Shown piece by piece: positions 1-11,460 of a DNA stretch of 64,000 nucleotides. Position 1 is the first letter of the stretch, and each line of letters begins with the position of its first letter. The notes under the pieces were generated by a model. That model saw only the letters and a list, made by a program, of their open reading frames with translations, made no database searches and was not told the DNA's origin. The stretch is taken from contig CM040440.1 in NCBI GenBank assembly GCA_022749755.1, positions 3,867,769 through 3,931,768 of the forward strand, written 5' to 3'. This DNA is from Azadirachta indica (lineage: Eukaryota; Streptophyta; Magnoliopsida; Sapindales; Meliaceae). The position numbers were made by a program, and so were the translations under genes.

Positions 1-489
1 AAGTACGAGGGTTTCCACACTAGGAAGAATGTAAAGGATTATCACACCAAAGAGTGTGAGGGTCTTTCATACTCGGGAAAATGTAAGTTTACCATACTAG
101 GGATAGTGTGAGGGTTTACCAAGGGTAAGGATTTACTACACTAAGGAGAGTGGAAGCTTTATTTGTAAAATAGAGAGCTGTGGTCCACCACTTTATTAGA
201 GAGAGTAATTAGTGATGAGATTATTATTGTATTGCTTTTATTGTCTTGAGTGTATAGTTTAGATCTCAATAAAACTTGAGAGATTGTATGGTATTACTAT
301 TTTAAATAGTAAAAAATTATTCAGAGTTGTCTTGTAAAATGATTTTTCATATAAAATATTAGTGTTTTGTATTATTCTCGTACTTATATATATATTATTT
401 CTGTATACGTTCTTATTCACTGACGTGTTGACGTGAGCTTTACGAATTAATTTCTTTACTATCGAGTTGTTTTTCTAGAGAGCCCAACA
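1..489 (+). repeat. LTR-like repeat, copy A (5' end lies outside the window)
   Basis: The first 180 bases are an imperfect array of roughly 30-base units. Each unit holds the words GTGAGGGTTTA and CACACTA, separated by purine-rich GGGAGAGTG-like spacers. A TATAAAATAGAGAG-like promoter word and a non-repetitive tail follow. The whole stretch recurs in diverged form at about 1076-1783. It ends in ACA at 489. Two bases on, at 492-500, comes TGGTATTAG, which resembles the initiator-Met tRNA primer-binding site (TGGTATCAGAGC) of plant LTR retrotransposons. I infer an LTR of a Ty1/copia-like or non-autonomous element. No gag or pol is visible. Confidence 0.55.
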
Positions 490-1075
490 AATGGTATTAG
501 TGTGTGGATAGAGTAGGAGACTATTCATATAGTGTTACTGTTCATAGATACTTGGGGTACTGTTTATACAAACATAGAATATTGTTCATAATGAATAAAG
601 ATCAGCTAGTTTGTGGTGAAAGATCAAGCATGATGATTAAAGAGATGAGACTACAAAACAGAGGAACAAAGAACTAGTTTTAGTTATATTCTAAGCTAGA
701 AGGCATCAAATCCCACTTAAATATGGTGGATGGGGATTTACGGAGGTCCACTTATGGTGGGACGCATAATTAATATTAATAAGATAACAAAGAAGAAGAA
801 GAAAATTTTGCACAATCGGTGCAAAAATTCTAGAACGCAATGAAATGGAAAAAGAAAAAAGTTGCACGTTGCACAAACACAATTAGAAAACAACGAAGCA
901 AATTACTTTATCGCATTAACTTTTTTGGCGATGCTTATCTTTGTTGACCAGATTATAGAAGGCGGTTTAGGGTAGTTTTCCTATAAATAGCAAACTCCTA
1001 TCCTCATTTCAATCATCCCAAGATCTCTCTCAAAAAAAGAATCCCTATTTATCCCAGTAAAGGCAAAAAGATGGG
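490..1075 (+). mobile_element. Short non-coding interior between the two LTR-like copies
   Basis: About 585 bases separate the LTR-like copies. The segment opens with the degenerate primer-binding site at 492-500. No open frame over 60 codons and no retroviral motif is visible. A purine-rich run (AAGGGAAAAGAGG, about 1082-1095) at the right edge could be a polypurine tract. The layout fits a non-autonomous LTR element (TRIM/SMART/LARD type). Two independent solo LTRs are an alternative. Divergence between the copies suggests an old insertion. Confidence 0.45.
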
Positions 1076-1783
1076 TAAACTAAGGGAAAAGAGGTTTACC
1101 ATACCAAAAAAACTTAGGGTTTTGGAACTATGGAGAGTGTAAAAGTTTACTATATTAGGGAAAGTGTGAGAATTTATCACACTAAAGAATGAGAGGGTTT
1201 TTCATACTAAAAAGACTACGAGGGTTTATCATGTGAGGAAAAATATGAGGGTTTTTAATATGAGGGAGAGTGTAAAGCTCTATTTATAAAATAGAGAGTT
1301 ATGGTTCTACCATTTTATCAGAGAGAGTATTTATGGGTGAGATTATTGTTATATTACCTTTATTTTCTTAAATGTATACATTAGGCCTTTGTAAAATGTG
1401 AGAGATTATATTGTACTATTGTTTTAAATATTAAAGAATTATATCAGAGTTATCTCATTATTTTTTCCTTGACATGAAAGGATTTTCTATATAAAATATT
1501 GGTATTTTATATTATTTTCGTACTTATATGTGGCAAAGTTAAGATGAATGTTTAGGGGGGTTAAAATGTAATGATCTAAACTTTGAAGAGGCCAAAAGAA
1601 TAAAAGTACAATTTAAAAGATTACAATTGATAATGATTACTCCAAACCTTCGAAATTTTCGTGACGTGACTCCGCCACAGCTTATATTTATATTCTTCAG
1701 TATATGTTATTATTTACCTCAGATGTCGATGTGAACTCTACGAATTACTTTTGCTACTATCGAGTTGTTTAGAGAGGTTAACA
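1076..1783 (+). repeat. LTR-like repeat, copy B
   Basis: This copy repeats the order seen in copy A: GTGTGAG/GGTTTA tandem units, TATAAAATAGAGAG, a GAGATTATTGTTATATT block, ATATAAAATATTGGTATTTTAT, and a final TATCGAGTTGTTTAGAGAGGTTAACA tail split across lines. It is longer than copy A mainly because of a 152-base insert at 1529-1680. Nothing coding is visible. Confidence 0.55.
1529..1680. mobile_element. MITE-like insertion inside LTR-like copy B
   Basis: This segment has no counterpart in copy A, where the flanks are continuous. The left end reads TGTGGCAAAGTTA. The reverse complement of the right end reads TGTGGCGGAGTCA. The termini therefore form a 13-base inverted repeat with 10 matches. 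CTTATA lies on both sides (1523-1528 and 1681-1686) as a likely target-site duplication. No coding capacity is seen. I infer a small non-autonomous DNA transposon of unknown superfamily. Confidence 0.5.
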
Positions 1784-2472
1784 GATAAGTCCATTACAAC
1801 CATTTATCTTGAGGAGACTACAATTTATTAGTACTTTCGAAATAAAAATCGTCTCCGTTTAATTTGGACAACATTTGAATTTCAAAGAAAAGACTTGTTG
1901 GGTGAAATAGAAAATTAGTAAATAGACTAGTAGTAATACTGAGTGTTCTTACACACTATATGGAGCATGCTCCACCAAGCGAAATTAGTTAGTCGTCAGT
2001 TGATTTTTCTAAGAGCAGACTTAAAGATTATTGCGTCAACCTAATGGATAAAGAAAAATCCTTAATGGATTATTATGTATTATTATATATATGAAGGGGA
2101 TTGGAATATTATATTGATGCGAATTTTTATATGAAGGGGATTGGAATATTATATTGATGCGAATTTTTACATAAATCGTGTTCTAAATTTAATACGACAA
2201 AAGATTTACAAAATATTTCTGATTGAGAAACTAAGAGAGGTGCCTAATAGATTTTTAAAACCGCACTATACGTATGTGATGAGTTTCGACAGAAATTCGT
2301 AATGGGTTTTTTAAAATTTAAAGGAGATTTCTAATTAATTTTAAAAATTAAGAAGATGCCCTTTATATTTCACCCGAACTCTGGGATAAATCGACTGAAA
2401 TAATAAAATAATTAAAAAAAAAACCACCCACCTTCGTGTTCAACTGAAAAATAGTAAAGAGTATTCGGAAAA
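1784..2472. other. Intergenic, AT-rich, upstream of the CPBP protease gene
   Basis: No open frame or RNA gene is visible. The only structured piece is the 40-base direct duplication at 2089-2168. The last 200 bases presumably hold the protease promoter and 5'UTR, but no convincing TATA box can be assigned. Confidence 0.5.
2089..2168. repeat. Perfect tandem duplication of a 40-base unit
   Basis: The unit starts ATATGAAGGGGATTGG and ends GATGCGAATTTTT. It occurs twice head to tail (2089-2128 and 2129-2168) with no mismatch, so the duplication is recent. Confidence 0.9.
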
Positions 2473-5020
2473 ATGATTCTGGCGCGTTCTCCCATCACTA
2501 GTCTGTTAAAAACTTCATCCGCGAAATTTGGTGGGGATTTTAACAAACCATTATCTCAGCAACCGCTATCTCGAAATAATCCTGTGAGTTCCTCCATCTT
2601 CAAGCCCAAGTTTGGCTCCATAGTTTTTCCGAAGTGTCGTTGCCTCAAAAATGACATTACAGAAAAACCCAGTAAGGTATATGCTCTTTCAGACATGGTA
2701 ATTTATGTCAGAAATTTCCACTTATCGCATGTATTTGGGGAAGTGTGGTAGTTTTAGGGTTTCAGTTTTCTGAAGCACACACCCATATTTAGATTTTAGA
2801 ATAGGAGGGGCAGCGTATGTGAAAATGTAACATATTTATTCAATCATTGATGGGTTTAATTTGCTAAGTTGAGTTCTATGCGTTTTTAAATCAGATTGTA
2901 GCAATGAAGGTTTTCTGTAACGGTTTTGCTTTTTTGAAGTGCAAGAAATAACCTATGTAATTTTAGTGTTTTAGTATAAAATGTTTTAGTGAATTTGTTT
3001 GGTTTCATTCAGTTTTGTTATGGATTGTTATCAACTGTAGACGCCTGGGATTTCATTAGTGTGAGAAATGGACTAGGGGACTGAGTTAGTGTCATATTTT
3101 AGTGATTTTAATTTATCTTCCCTGTTTTTTGGTTAATCTTTCTTTTAAATTGTGGAAAGTTAATTCGTTGTATATGGCTAAACAGGGCTTTTCGGTGTTG
3201 GCATCAGATATTCCATGGGCGAGTGGGAGTACATGGAGTACTATGGCTTTCTATATATTCAATTTGCACATCCCTTTAGGTTATGGAGGCTTGTCTATAG
3301 TTGCATATATATTGCATCAACCTGTTCCTGATCCACAGACTCAAGTGAGTGTACTCTCTGGACTACTCGATTGTGTACTGTAGTAGAAATTAACTCCTGG
3401 TGTACAGGAAGAGCATGACACAGTTTTTAACCTTACACTCATTGAGACATAGGAGGGGTTGTCGTCTTGCACCCTGAATCTGTGATGCATTTGCACTTCT
3501 TGGTTTGAGGTGGACTATAATAAAGAGATTTGTTTTGGCCTACTGGATTATGTACTGTAGTAGAAACTAACTCCTGGAATACAGGAAGAATGAGACATAG
3601 GAGGGGTTGTCATATCCTGAATCTGTGATGCATTTGCACTTCTTGGTTTGAAAGTGGACTATAAATATAAGATCTGTTTTGAGTAGCATCAGCTAGGATG
3701 TGAGGCTAATGACTAAAGATCTTTTCAAATTCCAAATTTTAAGCTGCCATCTGCTCAGAAACAGCGAGAGTCATGTGTTATGTTGAGGTCTTTGTATTTT
3801 GTGTTCCTTTTTCTCTCTTAACTGTCATTTGAATGTTAGAACTGAGTTCTCTGAAGTCCTCTCTCTATTTAAATTAAATAACAATTACTTAATGGATGTC
3901 GTTCACATGATCATTTGTTTTTGAGAACTTAGAGTTCCATGTCTGTCTAAAACTTTAACATGTGCATTGTTTGATTGCTTATTGTATATCAAAGCAGAAT
4001 TGGGCATCATATCTATTATAAATGTATACACACAGGCAAGTTTAGGAATCTGCAACTGATGTTTGATCTTATCTTCAGTGCAGGCACTCTCCTTGTTTGT
4101 TTTCCAGATATCAGAACTCTGTGGAGCTCTATTTCTACTGAGCAGGACAATGAAACCTGAGTATGACCTTGTAAACTTCTTCAAAGCTAACAAGTTACCA
4201 AAAGAGAGGAACTGGTTGCTGGCATCTGCGCTAGGTTTTGGGGTTCTTACTTTGTTGATTGTCCTTACATCACTGGCTGCTGACAGGCTATTTGGGGCTA
4301 AGGTTGATTTAATGAAATCATCTTCCTTCTCTTTTCCTCCTCTCTCTTTGTTGCTTTTAATATTCTTAAGTAAGATCTGATGTTCTGCACTAGCATTAAT
4401 GTTAGATTGAGGCTTTATTTTTTTCATTCTTAGCTGAGTTCTTTCAGATTCACTATTGCTTCTTTCCTTTTTCTTACCTATATCTTAGCTTCCTAGATGT
4501 ATATTTCTATTTGATTGTCTGAGCCTTTATGAAGACTATCAGGCAAACTAGTTACTTTAACAAATTACATGAGTAGCCTTTAACCATCTGTTGGATATAT
4601 TGATTATGTGGAAGCCTGATGTCCTGAGGTTCTAAAGTTGTGCGACTGAAAATTTTTCTTTTTTGGTGATGTTTTAAGGCTACAAGTAACCCTGTAGTGA
4701 AGGAGATCCTTCTAAGCAGTGACATATCTAGAACTGCACTTGCCATTGTTAATTGCCTGATCGCTCCACTACTGGAAGAAACTATTTACAGAGGATTTCT
4801 GTTGACATCTCTTGCCTCCACAATGAACGTGCAACATGCTGTTGTCATAAGCTCAGCCATATTTAGTGCAGCTCATTTTTCTGTCAACAATTTTCTGCAG
4901 TTATTCATCATAGGGTGCGTGCTTGGGTGTTCATATTGTTGGTCTGGCAACCTAAGTTCTTCCATTGCCATACATTCAATGTACAATGCCTTGATACTAA
5001 TGATAACATTTTTGTCCTAG
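2473..5020 (+). CDS. CPBP (Abi/CAAX) family intramembrane glutamic-type protease, likely plastid-targeted
   Basis: Four coding exons, all joined in phase 0: 2473-2676, 3186-3344, 4108-4302 and 4679-5020, giving 299 residues. The N-terminus is rich in Ser, Lys and Arg and poor in acidic residues, like a chloroplast transit peptide. Hydrophobic segments follow. Exon 4 carries the three CPBP signatures: EETIYR (EExxxR, residues 219-224), FSAAH (FxxxH, 248-252) and HSMYN (HxxxN, 285-289). In this family these residues form the active site in the membrane (Rce1-like). Plant members are mostly uncharacterised plastid proteins. All catalytic motifs are intact, so the gene looks functional. Substrates are unknown. 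The exact N-terminus rests on the first in-frame ATG. Confidence 0.88.
3353..3690 (+). repeat. Diverged tandem duplication inside intron 2 of the protease gene
   Basis: A unit beginning CTGGACTACTCGATTGTGTA near 3359 and running to about 3538 recurs from about 3540 to 3690. Shared words include GTACTGTAGTAGAAA, ACATAGGAGGGGTTGTC and TGTGATGCATTTGCACTTC. The second unit is shorter by an internal deletion. It lies fully within the intron, so it does not affect the protein. Confidence 0.8.
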
Positions 5021-6440
5021 AGTATACTTATAATCCGTTGTCTTGAATTATGTTGTTCTGGCTTCTCATAAAAGCTAAGCTATATATTGTAGTATAAAAT
5101 TTGGCTCCAATAATTTAGAAGATTTGGTGAAATTGGGAGGTTTTTGGTTGAAATCTCATCAATTTAAGAGCCAAAAGGAGATTTAAGAGTAATAGTTTTA
5201 TCTGCCATTTTTTGGTCTATTAAACTGTGGCAAAACCTTTTTTTCCCCTTGTTTGGTTAGATGATGATAGAATTAGAAATCTGCTTTCATGATTTTAATT
5301 ACCACTGGTAAGGCAACATATGACAATTTGACTGACTGCACGTGGATGCTTTTGATAGTTAAAAACTAGATTCTTTATTAATAAACAAGTGGCCATAATC
5401 TAAGCTTTCATTTTGCACTCTTGCGCATGTTCATGTCTACTAAAATACTAATGAATGATCTAACATTGGCTCCGAATTCTTCCAAGCTCCAAAATGAAAA
5501 GATTAAATCAACAAAGAAAGAAAGGCTTAGATTTTGTACACAATATTGTGCATATTTAAAAATAAAAAATTTTATATCAGAAATAAATGAGATGTTAAAT
5601 TGGATGTTAAATTTAAAAACAATGCTCTTGTCATCTTGGACCCTTCAAAATCAATCAGTTTTACCAATATAAGCATTTAAAATACATTGGCCAATTTTGG
5701 CCGTGACCTGACCTGCTGTAGATGGTGATGTTAAATTGCTCGCGAAGCTTACAGTGATGGGGGCCATGGAGATTTTAAGGAGACAGAATTATTTTCTGGC
5801 AGAATTCTTCTCCTTCAGAGGAATCACTTTCTCTCCCAAATGATCAAGAGTCCACTTTCTCTGTGTCACCAACCAGCAATCATGCTTGGAAAATTAGCAG
5901 TAAGTAAATAGTGCCAGACAGTAGAATTCCAACTTTCTCAGGAAAAAGAGTCTATGTTCCAATTCTGTATTCGCAACATGATTTGCAATGCAAGCTGGAT
6001 TGACAGCCACGTTTAGCTGGGCCACATCTTTTCAGGATTTTCACAAATCTTCCCTTCAACATTGGGTTTTTTTATTTTTTTTCAAATAAAAATAAGGTTT
6101 ATATAGATTTTCTAGTGTAGGCTTGTAGTCGTCAGAGACTTTTATTTATTGTACTTTGGAAACTACTTTATTATGTTATTGATTGGCTTCTAAGTATTAA
6201 AACAATTATAAAATTCTCACCTTCTTGGCTGTTTTTTCTATTAATTCCAGCTGGTGATTCACTTTTAAATTTTGATACCCACCTTTCCTTTATTCCCCCG
6301 GAAGAGCTGCCCTTAAGACAGTTGGGTGATAAAAGTGAAATTTTAATTCAAATTTAAAATAAAGATGAAAATTGTGGATTCTATTTTTAGAAAAAAAAAA
6401 AATTAAGTGGTTTAAAGTTCAAATTTTTAAACCATTTAAG
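5021..6440. other. Intergenic, no gene seen
   Basis: This holds the 3' flank of the protease gene and AT-rich spacer. Short open frames here (for example 5421-5672) have no recognisable domain and show low-complexity Lys/Asn/Leu composition. Confidence 0.5.
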
Positions 6441-6462
6441 CGTCTTTGTCATCTTAATTATT

Positions 6463-6772
6463 TGATCGACGTGTGGAAAATACGTTCCTAGGCTGCCGTT
6501 GTATGATGGGGTTGGGCCCCAACAGTGTAAAAAACCAATAATATTTAGAAAAACTTTGCGCTAAGCTTCATATTTATTAATAAATTAATGTATGATATTT
6601 TTTAACCATAGTGGGCCCATACAAAAAAAAACGCAACGGTGGTCCACGTGGTCCCACATTCAACACTTATTAAGTCATCACATCTCGTGCTCATCGCGCA
6701 ATCAACGTGGTTTATCACAATGACAAAATTAAAATCCAAAAGACGTGTGACCCACTTGATGTCCACCACGTG
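6463..6772 (+). promoter_or_regulatory. Cluster of ACGT-core elements (ABRE/G-box) upstream of the 42-codon gene
   Basis: Five ACGT cores lie within about 310 bases: GACGTGTGG (about 6468), a palindromic G-box CCACGTGG (6644-6651), AACGTGG (about 6704), ACGTGT (6743-6748) and CCACGTGTCC (6766-6775). Clusters of G-box/ABRE motifs bind bZIP factors and are common in ABA-, drought- and light-responsive promoters. The nearest downstream gene is the small ORF at 6963. The regulatory role is inferred from motif density only. Confidence 0.55.
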
Positions 6773-6962
6773 TCCCCCGATGCGTTGTATTCCACGAGGC
6801 TTCCGTTCTTAAGACAACCGCTTCCGTTAAGTTGTTCCAGTAGTGTCAATTTCAAACCTCAAAAACCCCACACCCCAGCGGCAATCCGTCTTCTCTCTCA
6901 GATTTTGGTGTGGTCATTCCTCTCTGTGTAAAGTTTTCATTTTTCTTTCCTTGAGAAAGCAG

Positions 6963-7091
6963 ATGGCTGGTTTCGAGAAGCAGGTGAAGGAGAGAGCGAA
7001 GGAGCTCAAGGTTTTTTTCAAGAAAGGAGTGAAGATTGTGGGAGATTCATGCAAGAAAGGCTGGAACAAAGTGAAACAGATGAGAAAATAG
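6963..7091 (+). CDS. Basic 42-residue micropeptide, function unknown
   Basis: The ORF runs from an ATG at 6963 to TAG at 7089-7091. It has a C/T-rich leader typical of plant 5'UTRs just upstream and a T-rich 3'UTR-like stretch after it. The product is 42 residues with a very high Lys content. Its heptad-like hydrophobic spacing (KELKVFFKKGVKIV) predicts an amphipathic helix, followed by a GDSCKKGWNKVK segment. There is no signal peptide or membrane segment, so I expect a cytosolic or nuclear product. Similar short proteins seem familiar to me from other eudicots, but I cannot name a family. It does not match the DVL/RTFL, CLE or RALF motifs. Coding status rests on context and composition. Confidence 0.6.
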   Translation: MAGFEKQVKERAKELKVFFKKGVKIVGDSCKKGWNKVKQMRK

Positions 7092-10000
7092 TCTGATCAT
7101 CCGCTTTGTCTCTCTGTGTGATAAAATCCCTAGTGTTATTTGTTGATTTCTTATGTTTTCTAGGTTTGATTCTGATGTAAAGATCTGAGTCTCTGTTTAT
7201 TTCTTTTTTTTTGTTTTTTGGGTTATGGTCATTTTGATTAACGTTATATGGAGAATTTTGGTCTTTTGTTCCTTTGATTTCTTTTGTGTTGAACTTTGAT
7301 ATTGTTTTATATGTTGTTGAGGTTGAGATCTTGATGTTGTCATATTGATGGTATAAAAATTCTGCATCATTTCCTCTCTGTTTTTGTTATGTGAGGTCTA
7401 AATTAGTTTTTTTTTTTTTTTTTTTTGATTCCCAACAATCGATTTAAAAGTGATTGTGTAGAACTGGGCTTCTTCTTTAGGAAGCACTTGTCGTGAAATA
7501 TACGATAAAACGAAAGTGCTTGTGACTTTTTCATGTCGGCCATTCGAGAGGTCAAGCATTATTTTCGGATAACCTCGTGGATTTTACCATTAAGGTTATC
7601 ATTCTATGAGTGAATAATATGTGAAACCTAACACACGCTCTGCCTCGTCTCGGTATGGATTTCCGTGTCAATTTTACCATGGCTTCGGAAATTGGAACAG
7701 CTGATACCCTGCATTTTCGCTTCAAAGTCTTCATAACTTGAAGGTTGGATGGTTTCAATAATGTTCGCGACTCAAAATCAGAACCAAGAGTGGAGCGCAG
7801 TGTTACTGTTTTATAAGTTTGACTAACGATATTCTGGTTCTATGTTGATGTCGTGTTTGTGGATTTCCTCCTGCAAACCTTAATCCTTAAGTTTCGCCAT
7901 TTTTGCAATATTCTTTATGTTATTGGTCCAGACTGCCGTTGGAATTTGATGGATTGGTGCCCATAGTTTTCTTTTAAATGAGGCGGAACGAAGATAAAGC
8001 AAGCTCGGTATCGCTTAATGTGTCCTCGTTGCCTTCCGTGTGAAGGGGACTTGTAAACTTTATCCAGGCCATGGATTCTTATAGAAGCTTCTCACTACAT
8101 ATTATTCCGAATAGAACAACAATCAGCAAGGAGTATTTTTGATGTAAAATAACATTGTAAAGCTTTCCACTCTTATTCAAAATATGTAAGAAGTGTAGCG
8201 GAGGTTTTCCGCTCATCTGAGAGGCTGAGGTGGGTGGGGTTCATGTCATCTTAAAATTGAGATTTCACCTCATAATTAATTCATAAGCGATTTATCATTG
8301 TGGCCAATTTCAAGTGAGTAAAGTAGGTAAGGGCAGTTGAAAATTGCCAAATGCCAACCGAGAAAAGTATAAATAGGATTGTATGAGGAAGAACAAAGAA
8401 CCCCCTCTTCTAATTCTTAGTCGTTATGCCTTCAAAATCTCTCCAAGTTAAAAAAAAAAAAGAAAAAAAAAAGAAAAAGCTCCCTCTCTCATCTCTATAT
8501 TAAGATTGCTCTACTAACTTGAGCATTAAAGTTGATCAAAGAGCCAGGAGACCTAGCAGAGGAAACTTCATGAGGTACATATTTGTATGTTGATTCTTAA
8601 GAGGAAGAAAATGTACTTTTTCTGGAATTTAATCGATAAATAACACCAAGTCAATAAGCTCTTGTCAGAAAAAGTTAACTATCCAAACAACTGAGAATTC
8701 GTTAGTTATAACTTATGCGTATATTTCTTTCCATTTGATCATGTTCTGTGGGGTTATAATTAAAAACGAAGAAGTTGATTTACAACTTCAATTAAAAAAT
8801 ATTAACAGAAAATTAATCACGTATTACTCTTTATGATCTCTTACTTCTATATGGACAGTCTAAAGTTTAGACGAAGCTTTACTCCCGTTTTCCTAAATAT
8901 ATGAACATGAAAGATGGAATATATACAATATAAGATGTTCTACTCTTACAATTAGTGATAAATTCTTCCCATTAAAGATGGAACCCCATTGACATGGCTT
9001 GTAAAGTGAGTTGCCACCATGTAACAAAAATGTTCAAAAATAATGTGAGCTTAATTTAATGGTAAAACCAATTATGCTAATTAAAAACGTGTACACAATC
9101 AATCTTCAAGTTAGTGGATAGATTATATTTATCATATTATAATTGGAATGGACTTATCCAATTGAGATTTAGCAGTAACAAGTGGTGCATTATCCCATTC
9201 ATTATAATAGATGATCATTCCACGACGGGAAAACTATTGATAATTTTAGAAAATAATAATAAATTGTATTCAAATTTTGATATTAATTTTAAAAGATTTA
9301 ATTTAACTTAAATTTTTTTAATAAAATATACAATACATTTTCTTGAATATATTTTCAAAATTTTGAAATTTTAAAAAAAAATTTAAAATAAAATTAATGG
9401 CAACTTAACCAAACTAAGACATGGCAAAATTTTCCACGGATTTTGATCTCTACAAGAACCTTCCCCAATCGGAAAAGAATTCAAGTGAATTTATGGGGAA
9501 TGAAGAGAAATTAGTCTCCAATTTGTTAATGGTACAGAGATGGGTTTAATTCTCCCTACCCCTTCTCCGCCCCATTCCCCATTAAAATACATTATATTTA
9601 TATTATAATTTATAAATTAAATTTATACATTAAAAATAAAATTTATATCACAATTTTTAAATTTTATATTATAATTAAATATAAATAGTAATAAAAAATT
9701 ATGGGGTCAATTCATAATTTAATATGTAAAATAGAATATATAAATAAAAATCAAAAGTAAAAATACATAAAAAAACCCTAACTTTATTATCTAAATATCC
9801 TTCTTTGCATAATATTCCTAAAGATATTTTAGCCATTTCTATTTCTACAGTCGTATCTAAATTTACTTTTAGCATTAGTGGTAGATTTGTTAATCTACAA
9901 TATAGTAGATTATATTCTAAAACATTGGAGATTTTGATAGGTACTCAAAATTGGTTATGAATTGAAATTAAAAATATGAAATTATTAATTACACTTTTAG

Positions 10001-11310
10001 TTAAATTTTAATTTATATTATTTTATTCAATATTAATTAACCAAATTCTTTGTGAGTTTGTTTCTATTATCAGGTGTAAGTTCAAACGCTTAAGTCTTTT
10101 TACAAAAATTGGATGTCATACATATTGTGAAGATACAGATGAAATAAATTTAAAATGTTATCGTATAATCTTAATCATTTATAACTATTAATAAAATATC
10201 ATCTCAATTCTCAATTAAATTAATAATATCTTTTATTATTTGATATTGTAAGAATGAAGTATCAAAGAAGACAAAAGAGTTAATAAAGAAAGAAGTGACA
10301 ATAGTGTTACAAAATATTAGAGTTTGAGACATTAATTGTTTTATTATTTTATTTTTGATGTTGATTATTGAATAGTATGTCGTAATTACTTTGATTTTGA
10401 TTTAAAGATATTGTTTTAATATTTTATCATAATAATTTTTATTTAAAATAATATTATAAAATGTTAATGATGATTTTGTTTAAGTTAATTAAAGATTATA
10501 TTATTAAAATTATTTATAAATAATATAAAATAAAGAATTAAAATAGAGAAGGAGAATCCATTTTTGATAAAAAGACTCTTCATTCTCAACTTATTAAATT
10601 TATTAAAAAATAGTACGAAGAGTAGGGGTCCAAGTAAAAAACAGTTGGGGAATAGAGTATGCCTCTCCTCCGCACACCGTACCATTACCATTACAATTCC
10701 TAATCAGACCAAAACCTAATTTATCTCCTCATAAATTGCTTAATAATAAAAGAATAACAACCGCATGATGAATGACAATTCATCTGGCGGACAGCCTTAT
10801 CCCAACTCCCTCCTTACCTTACAGGTATAGCCATTTATTCATAATTCGAGTTATCTCTTAATCCACTACTCATCCTCCCACCGTAATATCTTATATTGCC
10901 GCGTTAATCAACCTTCTCCTCATCACGTCGTATAACTTCAATATCAATACATCTAACGGTGTATCTATCATACATAATCTTAACTGCCGCTGACTGACTA
11001 ACCCGGATCAAATGATTCCTGTATCAATCATCCATCGTTCATCATAACCAAACTGACCTCTTATCTCCGTATCAACGGCTTATGATTGATGATAGCAATT
11101 TATTATCATACACCTGTCCACGCGTTATTATTTGTCCATAATTTAGACACGCGGGTCTATATTAAATCGATCAAAATCCCTTACATATTATCGGGGAGAT
11201 CGGTGAAGAATATTTTATTTCTGTCTTTCTCCTTCAATCTGAATTTTCCTTCACTTTCCCTCGCTTTCTCTCTATCCAAACAGCTTTGAGTTTTCAATTC
11301 TCTGCGTCAA
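7092..11310. other. Long intergenic spacer with no gene seen
   Basis: 7092-7430 looks like the 3'UTR of the micropeptide gene, ending in a T run (about 7408-7426). 7440-8250 is richer in CG dinucleotides than its surroundings and has no open frame I recognise. It may be an old repeat. 8340-8530 includes ATAAATAGG and a C/T-rich stretch that resembles a promoter but leads into no ORF. 8540-10700 is strongly AT-rich. 10750-11310 is less AT-rich and holds the promoter of the zinc-finger gene, including TCTATATTAAAT near 11156. Confidence 0.5.
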
Positions 11311-11460
11311 ATGGAGATGAACATGGAAGATTCGTGCTCGCGTCAAGCTCTCCTTCTCTCCATGGCTCGCGATGCGTTTTCTGGTGCTGTGCGGCCGCGT
11401 AAGCTTGTCAAGATTCCTATACCGAGTACGCGACGAATATGTAACTTTGGGGCTTTTTAA
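11311..11460 (+). CDS. 49-codon upstream ORF in the presumed 5' leader of the zinc-finger gene
   Basis: An ATG at 11311, with two more in-frame ATGs within the first five codons, opens a 49-codon frame ending in TAA at 11458-11460. The product starts MEMNMEDSCSRQ and is Arg/Ser-rich. It lies about 155 bases downstream of a possible TATA word and 460 bases upstream of the main ATG at 11923. An in-frame TAG precedes 11923, so this ORF is not simply an N-terminal extension. A GTAACT inside the ORF (about 11445) could be the donor of a leader intron, which would alter its end. It could be a regulatory uORF or a separate small gene. I recognise no family. Confidence 0.35.
   Translation: MEMNMEDSCSRQALLLSMARDAFSGAVRPRKLVKIPIPSTRRICNFGAF

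Noticed and set aside
7552..7758. 68-codon minus-strand frame downstream of the micropeptide gene
   Set aside because: It has no domain, no promoter context and no splice partner.
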